From: Rhodobiaceae bacterium
GTDB lineage: Bacteria; Pseudomonadota; Alphaproteobacteria; Micropepsales; Micropepsaceae
Length of the DNA stretch: 5,599 nt
Direction: 5' to 3'
Assembly (NCBI GenBank): GCA_009885515.1
Contig: VFKO01000023.1
Location: 1-5,599, forward strand
In this document: one piece after another, positions 1 to 5,229 of the stretch
How positions within the stretch are numbered: position 1 is the stretch's first letter
Layout of the letters: each line of letters begins with the position of its first letter
The notes under the pieces: model-generated
The model's input: only the letters and a program-made list of their open reading frames with translations
What the model was told of the DNA's origin: nothing
The model's database searches: none
Made by a program: the position numbers and the translations under genes

Positions 1-16
1 CTCGAAAGCGAACCAC

Positions 17-274
17 GTGAGAATTTCTGTTAGCGACGCCAAGGGTCAACTCACTGAGCTCGTGCGCATTGCCGAAACCGGCGAAGAAGTCGTGCTCACG
101 CGCCATGGTCATGCCGCCGTGCGGCTCGTTCCTGTTCATATAGTTACAGATCGAACTTCGCGCCGTTCGCTGTTGGAAGCGATGCGCGTTGCCGGTGCTG
201 CCAAAGCCACACGGGGTCCAGGTGCCGCGCGCAGCCAGGACTTCCTCTACGGTGGCGATGGCATGCCACGGTGA
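17..274 (+). CDS. Phd/YefM (VapB-like) type II antitoxin
   Basis: Antitoxin partner of the PIN-domain toxin that follows. Family proteins bind DNA through an N-terminal Phd/YefM fold to repress their own operon, and neutralise the toxin with a flexible C-terminal tail. The N-terminal half shows the family pattern: ISVSDAKGQLTELV (about residues 3-16), then GEEVVLTRHG and AAVRLVP. The C-terminal tail ends in ARSQDFLYGGDGMPR, a tail often seen in Phd antitoxins paired with VapC in alphaproteobacteria. The product is 85 residues, normal for the family. The stop overlaps the toxin start in a GTGA, which implies translational coupling. The start is uncertain: GTG at 17 is the first in-frame start visible, but the frame stays open to the window edge (codons for SKANH precede it), so the true start may lie upstream. 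The operon promoter and operator are outside the window. Confidence 0.85.
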   Translation: MRISVSDAKGQLTELVRIAETGEEVVLTRHGHAAVRLVPVHIVTDRTSRRSLLEAMRVAGAAKATRGPGAARSQDFLYGGDGMPR

Positions 275-654
275 TCGCCGTCGACACATCGGCGCTGATG
301 GCAATCGTGCTTGGCGAACCGGAAGCCAACGCCTGCATCGCGGCAATTGAGAGCGAGCAGGACGTGCTGATTTCAGCGGGCACGGTGGCGGAAGCACTAA
401 TCGTCTCTGCTCGCAGAAACGTCAAATCTGAGGTCGAGCGCATCATCGACGAGCTCGGTTTCGAGGTGGTGAGTGTCTCCCTCGCCTCGGCCCGTCGCGT
501 GGCACTGGCCTATGAACAATGGGGCAAAGGAATGAACGCGGCAGGCCTCAATTTCGGCGACTGCTTCGCCTATGAAGTGGCAATGGCACACGATTGTCCG
601 TTGCTTTACGTGGGCGCCGACTTCGCGCGCACAGATATCAAAAGTGTCTTGTAG
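271..654 (+). CDS. vapC: PIN-domain ribonuclease toxin, VapC-like
   Basis: Toxin of a type II toxin-antitoxin pair. VapC proteins are Mg2+-dependent endoribonucleases that cut tRNA or rRNA when freed from the antitoxin. At 127 residues this is a typical single PIN domain. The acidic metal-binding set is visible in order: D5 in VDTSAL, E41 in TVAEALIV, D97 in NFGDCFAYEVA, and D117 in GADFARTDI, so the active site looks intact. The start is GTG at 271, sharing bases with the antitoxin stop (GTGA). Starting there places D5 at the usual distance from the N-terminus. The family level is firm; the target RNA cannot be read from the sequence. The usual lysine-like residue before the last motif (FKGDDF in many relatives) is replaced by YVGADF, a mild variation. 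Confidence 0.93.
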   Translation: MIAVDTSALMAIVLGEPEANACIAAIESEQDVLISAGTVAEALIVSARRNVKSEVERIIDELGFEVVSVSLASARRVALAYEQWGKGMNAAGLNFGDCFAYEVAMAHDCPLLYVGADFARTDIKSVL

Positions 655-713
655 AGCCCGTTTGCCAACAGTGTGATCGCCCCCCCGCAAATCGCAATTG
701 TGTCACGCTCGAC

Positions 714-755
714 AAACTTTCGCCCATTCTGGCAAACTTGTGAAAACTTTTGCCC
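714..755. repeat. Pair of 12-bp near-identical direct repeats upstream of serine hydrolase
   Basis: AAACTTTCGCCC (714-725) and AAACTTTTGCCC (744-755) match at 11 of 12 bases and start 30 bp apart, close to three helical turns. The second copy is also part of an inverted repeat, GGCAAA (731-736) with TTTGCC (749-754). They lie in the 118-130 bp gap between the toxin gene and the serine hydrolase start. The spacing and position suit a regulator binding site or part of the promoter region; the function is inferred only. The rest of the gap shows no convincing gene. Confidence 0.35.
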
Positions 756-787
756 GCTAGTTCTGCCGCTCCATGAGAGACCGCCCC

Positions 788-865
788 ATGCAAGCCAACC
801 GCATCGCCTGCCTTCTGATCGTCATCGCGCTCGCGGTCCCCGTGCTCGCGTCGGCCGCGGCCGCG
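788..865 (+). other. Signal peptide coding segment of the serine hydrolase
   Basis: The first roughly 26 codons from ATG 788 encode a short basic N-region (MQANR), a hydrophobic core rich in Ile, Leu, Ala and Val, and a small-residue end (ASAAAA) fitting signal peptidase I. There is no lipobox cysteine at the cleavage site, so a soluble periplasmic product is more likely than a lipoprotein. The exact cleavage point is an estimate. Confidence 0.7.
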
Positions 866-2203
866 CCCACCCAGCGCGAAGCCCGCGCCACGGCGATCAT
901 TGTGGCCCTCTCGACCGGCGACCCCGCCGCCTACGAGCGCGCCGCTCAGGCCAACTTCGCGCCTGCCATGCTCGCCCGCCGCACGCCACAGCAGCGCGCC
1001 GAATTTGTTGCCACCATGCACGATGACTTCGGTGCTCTCACCATCGTCAAAATGGCGCCCGACGCGGGCGCCTTGCGTGCTGACGTGCGTGGCAAAGCGG
1101 GCAAGACAGCCGTGCTTGTTTTCAGCTTCGACGCCACGCCCGCAAATCTCATTCAGGGCATCGAAGTGCGCGCCGGTGGTGACGACGACGCGGCCAATGC
1201 CCCCGCCATCCCGCCGCCGCCCATCACCTCCGCGATGCCGCAAGCCGCAATGAGCCGCGCTCTCGACGCCTGGCTCGCCCCCTTCGTCGACCGCGACGAC
1301 TTCGCCGGAGTAGTCCTCATCGCCCGCGACGGCGCGCCCTTCGTCGTCCGCGCCTATGGCCCCGCAAATCGCGAGCGTCCCATCGCCAACACCGAGGACA
1401 CCGCCTTCAACATCGCCTCCATAGGTAAGAAATTCACCCAGACGGCCATCGCCAAATTGATTCAGGACGGGCGCCTGAAACTCACCTCGACCATCGGCGA
1501 ACTGCTGCCCGACTATCCCAACCCCGCTGCCCGCACCGCCACCATCCACCACCTCGTGACCATGCGCGGCGGCATCTCGGATTTCTTCGTCCCCGAATTC
1601 GAAAGGACGGACAAAGCCCGCTTCGACTCCAACCACGCCTACTACGAGTTCGTCTCCAAACTGCCGCAGCGCTTCGCCCCCGGCACCCGCAACGAATACT
1701 GCAACGGCTGCTACGTCGTGCTGGGCGAAATCATTGAGCGCGTCTCAGGGACACGGTTCGAAGACTACGTCCGGCGCCACGTTTTCGCCCCCGCCGCCAT
1801 GGCCCGAAGCGGATACTTCAATTCCGCAAGCCTGCCCGCAAACACCGCCAACTCCTACGGCCGCGTCAAAGGCCAGGGCAGCCCTTACGAAAACACGCAA
1901 CCCGGCCATGGCGCCAGCGGCAGCGGCGCGGGGGGCGCCTACGCCACCGCCAAAGACCTGCTCGCCTTCGACAACGCCCTGCGCGACGGCCGCTTGCTCA
2001 ACCCGGAGCAAACCGCCTGGGTTCTCGGCGGCTCAGTCACCACTGGCCGCAACCCGGCGCCCCTCGGCGTCGCCGGCGGCAGCCCCGGCACAAACGCCAT
2101 CCTTGAATCGAACGGTCACTGGGCCATCATCGTCACAGCCAATGTCGGCGAACCCCTCCCCGAACGCATCGGCATAGCGATTGCACGGAAACTGGCGGAG
2201 TAG
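788..2203 (+). CDS. Exported serine hydrolase, class C beta-lactamase/PBP-like
   Basis: Predicted periplasmic serine hydrolase of the beta-lactamase family (Pfam Beta-lactamase; class C beta-lactamases, DD-peptidases and esterases). I chose ATG 788 because GAGAGA (775-780) lies 7 nt upstream and it gives a compact signal peptide (RIACLLIVIALAVPVLASA, cleavage near ASA-AA). ATG 773 is an in-frame alternative adding five residues. From ATG 788 the protein has 471 residues. A region of about residues 30-130 precedes the catalytic domain and may be an NTF2-like module; a Pro-rich linker (about 140-147) follows. The catalytic domain shows S211-x-x-K214 (ASIGKK) and Y304-C-N306 (NEYCNG). The third motif, normally KTG or HxG, is GVAGGSPG (427-434), so Lys/His is replaced by Val. 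Cysteines 305 and 308 flank the Tyr-Asn motif. The family is secure; the substrate is unknown, and resistance to beta-lactams should not be assumed. It stands alone on its strand, downstream of the toxin gene. Confidence 0.9.
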   Translation: MQANRIACLLIVIALAVPVLASAAAAPTQREARATAIIVALSTGDPAAYERAAQANFAPAMLARRTPQQRAEFVATMHDDFGALTIVKMAPDAGALRADVRGKAGKTAVLVFSFDATPANLIQGIEVRAGGDDDAANAPAIPPPPITSAMPQAAMSRALDAWLAPFVDRDDFAGVVLIARDGAPFVVRAYGPANRERPIANTEDTAFNIASIGKKFTQTAIAKLIQDGRLKLTSTIGELLPDYPNPAARTATIHHLVTMRGGISDFFVPEFERTDKARFDSNHAYYEFVSKLPQRFAPGTRNEYCNGCYVVLGEIIERVSGTRFEDYVRRHVFAPAAMARSGYFNSASLPANTANSYGRVKGQGSPYENTQPGHGASGSGAGGAYATAKDLLAFDNALRDGRLLNPEQTAWVLGGSVTTGRNPAPLGVAGGSPGTNAILESNGHWAIIVTANVGEPLPERIGIAIARKLAE

Positions 2204-2252
2204 GGTAGGTAAGGGGGCATAATAGAAGCGCCCACGGCCCATCCTTAATAGC

Positions 2253-2295
2253 GCTTCTCCCTTTGGGAGAAGCTGTCCCGCCACTTCGGCGGGAC
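2253..2295 (+). terminator. Possible 3'-end hairpins of the serine hydrolase transcript
   Basis: Two adjacent perfect stems (9 bp, loop TTT; 8 bp, loop ACTTC) begin 50 bp after the serine hydrolase stop codon. There is no following run of T, so classical intrinsic termination is not shown; mRNA 3'-end stabilisation or partial termination is possible. The hairpins belong to the REP-like element, so this role would be secondary. Confidence 0.3.
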
Positions 2296-2388
2296 TGATG
2301 AGGGGACACAGAGTAGGACGCAATCCCTCATCCGTCACGGGCCACGAAGTTGCGGCCCGCGCCACCTTCTCCCGCAAGCGGGCGAAGG
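2253..2388. repeat. Composite REP-like palindromic intergenic element
   Basis: Two related hairpin modules face each other. The left module has a 9-bp perfect stem GCTTCTCCC/GGGAGAAGC (2253-2261 with 2265-2273, loop TTT) and an 8-bp stem GTCCCGCC/GGCGGGAC (2275-2282 with 2288-2295), then GATGAGGG (2297-2304). The right module is the same order reversed: CCCTCATC (2325-2332), a 6-bp stem CGGGCC/GGCCCG (2338-2343 with 2354-2359), and CCTTCTCCCGC/GCGGGCGAAGG (2365-2375 with 2378-2388, one mismatch). GATGAGGG and CCCTCATC are perfect inverted copies. This architecture matches dispersed alphaproteobacterial intergenic repeats (REP/RIME-type mosaics) as I know them. It lies between two converging genes, where it may also act as a bidirectional 3'-end structure; no T-tract follows the hairpins. 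Confidence 0.75.
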
Positions 2389-2500
2389 ACAATGATTTCT
2401 ATGGATTGCCGTGTCACTCACCAATGATAGTGGGTACTAGTCTGTGTAGATGTCTTGCCCGTCCTCACGAACGACAACCGGCATCGAAGCCTTAAAACCT

Positions 2501-2992
2501 CTACCGGGATCGCCGCTGTTTTGCGGGTAGGTCGATCGGAATGGTTTGACCGGTTTTCACACGATCCATGACGACGCTTGTTTTGTAGCGCCGCACATGC
2601 GGGTCAGCTGCGAACAGTTCGCGCGAAATTTGCTCGAAATGCTCCATGTCGCGCGCCAGCACAATGAGCAGAAGGTCTACCTCGCCGGTCACATTGTAAA
2701 TCTGTTGGACCTCCTGTGCCGCGAGCAGCCGCCGCTTGATCGCGGTGACTTCCTGAGAGCGCACGCGCTCCAGGATGATCTCGACAATAAACGTCAACGA
2801 CAATCCAAAAGCCTTGGGATCCAACGCGCAGGTATCAGCGACGATCACTCTGCGTGCACGCAGCCGGGCAATTCTACGGTGCACAGTCGAGGCCGAAAGC
2901 CCAATCCGCTCCGCGATTTCGTCAACGCCGAGGCGATTGTCACGTTGAAGTGCGTCTGCAATCAAACGGTCATGATAGTCAAGCATATGCAT
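2501..2992 (-). CDS. Lrp/AsnC-family transcriptional regulator
   Basis: DNA-binding regulator of the feast/famine (Lrp/AsnC) family, whose members sense amino acids or related small molecules. At 163 residues it has the usual length. The N-terminal winged helix-turn-helix covers about residues 4-52: LDYHDRLIADALQRDNR, then IAERIGLSASTVHRRIARL, with the recognition helix near 33-43. The C-terminal RAM ligand/oligomerisation domain covers about 66-145, including VTGEVDLLLIV (101-111), the usual effector-pocket loop, and VRRYKTSVVMDRVK. The annotated start is ATG at 2992-2990, but a second ATG two codons later (2986-2984, M3) sits 8 nt after GGAA (minus strand of 2995-2998), a better ribosome-binding spacing than the 2 nt of the first; the real start may be 2986. 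It is transcribed away from the S41 peptidase gene. Family members commonly regulate themselves and a divergent neighbour. The effector is unknown. Confidence 0.93.
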   Translation of the reverse strand: MHMLDYHDRLIADALQRDNRLGVDEIAERIGLSASTVHRRIARLRARRVIVADTCALDPKAFGLSLTFIVEIILERVRSQEVTAIKRRLLAAQEVQQIYNVTGEVDLLLIVLARDMEHFEQISRELFAADPHVRRYKTSVVMDRVKTGQTIPIDLPAKQRRSR

Positions 2993-3001
2993 AGTTCCGT
3001 G

Positions 3002-3050
3002 ACATATCTGGAGATATATAGGAATTTACTAGCATATATCCGGAAAAATT
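3002..3050. promoter_or_regulatory. AT-rich dyads, candidate Lrp-type operator
   Basis: The 101-bp gap between the divergent regulator and peptidase genes is much richer in A/T than its surroundings. It contains a perfect dyad ATATCT-GG-AGATAT (3004-3017). A second inverted pair, GATATAT (3013-3019) with ATATATC (3034-3040), overlaps it, and AATTT (3023-3027) pairs with AAATT (3046-3050). Lrp-family proteins bind degenerate AT-rich palindromes, often several in phase, in exactly this kind of divergent promoter. I cannot define the -10/-35 boxes with confidence on either strand. The assignment to this regulator is inference. Confidence 0.5.
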
Positions 3051-3093
3051 GGGAACAACTGTCATTCGGATTGACTAACCTAAGATTGCAGCA

Positions 3094-4527
3094 ATGGATG
3101 GGCCGATGACGGGCAAGCTAAAGATCTCAGGACTGGCGGTGTTGTTTCTCACGGCGGCAGTGTTGGGCGTACCGCTCGCGGGAGACGAAACGGCCTTTGA
3201 ACGGTCGCTCGAGCGTCAGTTCAATTACCCTCCACCCGAACCGCAACCGAAAGAGGTCGCGGACATGGGCGAAGGTCAGGTACGCGACGCCGAATATTTC
3301 TCAAAGTTTCCAGAGTTTGACAAATCCTATTCGCCGAAAACACGGTCTCAGGCCCAACAGCTGGCTGCAAAACTCCGGCTGGAGGCGCGAGGGCTAACGC
3401 ATGAAGCGTTTGTGTTGCGTGTGGCCGAAATCGCCGCGCTGGCTGGCAATGCTCACACCTCTGTGGGTGAGAATGCCTTCAGGAAGAACACGCCTCGCCT
3501 GCCTGTCCGCCTTTATCCGTTCAGCGACGGCCTTTTTGTCCTTTATGCAAAGCCCGAGCTGTCCGATTTATTGGGAGCCCGGATTGACGCGATCGATGGT
3601 ACGCCAGTCGATCAGATTTTTGCGCGCCTTGCCAAATTCAGAAGCGGGATCGAAGCCTATCGGCGACGGCAGTTGATTCCCGTTCTTGAATCGCCAGCCC
3701 TGCTTTACGCAGCGGGATTATCGACGAGCCGCGCAAGCTTGCTGCTCACTGGTATCAACACCGCCGGTCAACGATTTGAACGACGTGTAGAAGCAGAACA
3801 GCGTGACCGTTCCGCTTGGGTGTCGCAAACAGCGCGGCTGCTCTATCCCGAGGGGCTCAAAGATACTGGCATGGTCTCCTTCCTGAAAAAGTCGCCATCT
3901 GAGCCTGTCTATCTGCACAGCGTGGAAAAGCTGTTCTGGCTGGAATCATTGCCCCTGCGTGGATTTTATATCGGCATGGCGCACAATGGCAATGCCGACG
4001 AAGAGCCAATGCAAGCGTTTTTGGCACGCGCCAAAGCGGCGCTTGAACGCGAGCGCCCTGGTTACGTTGTGCTCGACATGCGGATGAATGGGGGCGGGGA
4101 CTATACGACGACGTATGCCTTTGCTCGCGCATTGCCAGCATTGCAGCCCGACGGAAACATTTACGTGCTGACGTCGCCCTGGACGTTTTCGGCCGCGATC
4201 ACCACGGTTGCAGCGTTGAAGCAAGCAGGCGGCGAGCGCGTAAAAATAGTGGGCGAACCCGTGGGAGACCGGCTCGACTTCTGGGCCGAAGGAAATTCGT
4301 TCGCGCTACCCAATGCATTTCTGCTAGTACATTATTCGACCGGGCGCCACATCTACGACGGACCCTGCACCGACCGCGCGACCTGCTACTGGCTCAACGA
4401 GCGCTATCCGGTGAGGGTCAAAACGCTCGCGCCCGGCATCCACGCGCCCCTGTCGTTCCAGCACTACCGCGCCGGACGCGACCCGGCTATGGAAGCCATC
4501 CTGCAGTACGAACGCCCCATGCCTTAG
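3094..4527 (+). CDS. Exported S41-family peptidase (tricorn/tail-specific protease-like)
   Basis: Predicted envelope-located serine peptidase of the S41 family. It has 477 residues. An N-terminal signal segment (ISGLAVLFLTAAVLGVPLAG, residues 11-30) predicts export. ALAGNAHTSV (115-124) matches the conserved GD.HTS-type stretch; a PDZ-like segment follows (FSDGLFVLYAKPE, then GARIDAIDGTPVDQIF, about 143-176). The core has YVVLDMRMNGGGD (324-336), YVLTSPWTFSAA with likely nucleophile S366, and VKIVGEPVGD (383-392). The lysine of CtpA-type dyads is not evident after GEP. A tricorn-like Ser-His-Glu set (S366, H121, E388) is possible but inferred. The end (GRDPAMEAIL) also fits S41 proteins. C425 and C431 could form a disulfide. 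ATG 3106 is an alternative start just before the signal peptide; neither start has a strong ribosome-binding site. It is divergent from the Lrp-type regulator, which may control it. The substrate is unknown. Confidence 0.82.
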   Translation: MDGPMTGKLKISGLAVLFLTAAVLGVPLAGDETAFERSLERQFNYPPPEPQPKEVADMGEGQVRDAEYFSKFPEFDKSYSPKTRSQAQQLAAKLRLEARGLTHEAFVLRVAEIAALAGNAHTSVGENAFRKNTPRLPVRLYPFSDGLFVLYAKPELSDLLGARIDAIDGTPVDQIFARLAKFRSGIEAYRRRQLIPVLESPALLYAAGLSTSRASLLLTGINTAGQRFERRVEAEQRDRSAWVSQTARLLYPEGLKDTGMVSFLKKSPSEPVYLHSVEKLFWLESLPLRGFYIGMAHNGNADEEPMQAFLARAKAALERERPGYVVLDMRMNGGGDYTTTYAFARALPALQPDGNIYVLTSPWTFSAAITTVAALKQAGGERVKIVGEPVGDRLDFWAEGNSFALPNAFLLVHYSTGRHIYDGPCTDRATCYWLNERYPVRVKTLAPGIHAPLSFQHYRAGRDPAMEAILQYERPMP

Positions 4528-4585
4528 GCAGTCTGCGCCGAAGCCAGGGGAAACGTAACAAGTTCCCGGAGCCACCGAGCGCACG

Positions 4586-5089
4586 ATGAAAAAACCGCCC
4601 CCGCCAAAAACCCGCACCACACCCACTGCCGTCGCGCCGGCGCAGTGCCTGTGCGGCAAGGTGCACCTCGAGATCGGCCTTCCCGCGCGCTGGGCCTGGC
4701 ACGATCACTCCAGGGCAAGCCGCCAGGCGCACGGTGCTGCCTACGCAACCTATGTCGGCAGTTGGAAAAGCCGCTTCCGCATCACCAAGGGCGCCGCCGC
4801 CATCACCCGCTTCGAAGACAAAGCCGCGCGCACCGCACGCAGCTTCTGCAAGCACTGCGGCACGCCGCTGACCTACGAACGCGGGCACTCGCCGCAAATG
4901 GTCAACATCCCGCGCGCCCTCTTCGAAACCCGCACTGGCCGAGAACCGCTCTATCACATCGCCATCGAACAGCAGCCCGAGTGGGCCTACACCGGCGCAC
5001 CATTGCGTCCCCTGAAAGGCTTTCCCGGCGTTGTCTGGGAAGGTCCGGGAAAGAGGAAACGCGCAGCGGCAAGATCATTGATGCTGTGA
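4586..5089 (+). CDS. GFA-domain protein (CENP-V/GFA fold), variant metal site
   Basis: Small cytoplasmic protein of the GFA family, named after the glutathione-dependent formaldehyde-activating enzyme; most members have no proven reaction. It has 167 residues. After a Pro/Lys/Thr-rich N-terminal tail (1-18) it shows CLCGK (C21, C23), the central GFA strand pattern GAAYATYVGSW.SRFRITKG (50-68), and FCKHCGTPLTY (C88, C91), which are the first and last parts of the usual zinc-binding cysteine set. The middle motif, normally CHCxxCR, is replaced by WHDHSRASR (38-46), so its cysteines are absent. It ends with PLKGFPGVVWEG and a basic tail, a natural end for the family. The start ATG 4586 has a weak GAG (4577-4579) upstream, and GGAG at 4568-4571 is rather far. 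It follows the S41 gene by 58 bp on the same strand, so co-transcription is possible. No actual formaldehyde activity should be assumed. Confidence 0.85.
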   Translation: MKKPPPPKTRTTPTAVAPAQCLCGKVHLEIGLPARWAWHDHSRASRQAHGAAYATYVGSWKSRFRITKGAAAITRFEDKAARTARSFCKHCGTPLTYERGHSPQMVNIPRALFETRTGREPLYHIAIEQQPEWAYTGAPLRPLKGFPGVVWEGPGKRKRAAARSLML

Positions 5090-5226
5090 CCTGGCAGGGC
5101 GAGAGCGTTGGCCCGGCTTCCCCCGTAGGTTGTGCGCTTTCTGAATACAAAGACACTTACCCTCTGTCGATGTCCCGCTATACACTCAAGCTCAAGGGTA
5201 GCCGCTGGGTCGTCATTGGGGAGTAG
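5086..5226 (+). other. Possible tiny ORF or gene remnant before htrA-like gene
   Basis: After the GFA stop, an open frame runs from GTG 5086 (overlapping the stop as GTGA) to TAG 5224-5226. It would encode 46 residues ending in SRYTLKLKGSRWVVIGE. That end has the alternating hydrophobic/polar look of a real beta-strand C-terminus, as in NTF2-like or secreted small domains, unlike the Arg/His-rich shadow of the GFA gene upstream in the same frame. It could be a tiny coupled gene, the leftover 3' end of a lost gene, or chance. I do not recognise a family. Confidence 0.2.
5218..5223 (+). promoter_or_regulatory. Ribosome binding site of htrA-like gene
   Basis: GGGGAG lies 6 nt before ATG 5230 and is the strongest Shine-Dalgarno-like site in the window. 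An in-frame TAG at 5224-5226 sits directly upstream of the start, so translation cannot begin further upstream. Together these fix the start. Confidence 0.7.
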
Positions 5227-5229
5227 TCT

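Larger units (their letters stand above)
2204..2500. other. Intergenic region without a supported gene
   Basis: This 297-bp gap lies between the convergent 3' ends of the serine hydrolase and the Lrp-type regulator. Its only clear content is the hairpin mosaic at 2253-2388. The short open frames on both strands cross the palindromes and show no recognisable protein motif. The last 110 bp (2390-2500) are lower in GC and show nothing I can name. Confidence 0.7.

Noticed and set aside
638..1636. Long 332-codon open frame on the minus strand
   Set aside because: It lies antisense to the serine hydrolase, is rich in Gly, His, Arg and Val as expected from the reverse of GC-rich codons, and shows no motif or signal.
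1734..2177. 147-codon plus-strand frame inside the serine hydrolase
   Set aside because: Its composition (Ala, Pro, Thr, Ser) is that of an out-of-frame GC-rich gene, while the main frame carries the family motifs throughout.
2253..2388. CRISPR array or attachment site
   Set aside because: The repeats are inverted hairpins without regular direct repeats and spacers, and no integrase or cas gene is present in the window.
2033..2495. Short frames on both strands across the intergenic repeat
   Set aside because: They read through palindromic repeats and the 3' end of the serine hydrolase; the translations only mirror the repeats.
2546..3109. 187-codon plus-strand frame opposite the Lrp-type regulator
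   Set aside because: It is antisense to a clearly recognisable regulator, crosses its promoter region and has no recognisable domain.
4548..4567. Inverted repeat GGGAA/TTCCC between the S41 and GFA genes as a terminator
   Set aside because: Only five base pairs with a 10-nt loop and no T run; too weak to call.
4645..5226. 193-codon plus-strand frame overlapping the GFA gene
   Set aside because: The overlapping part is an Arg/His/Pro-rich frame shadow of the GFA gene. Only the part after 5086 was kept, as a low-confidence candidate.
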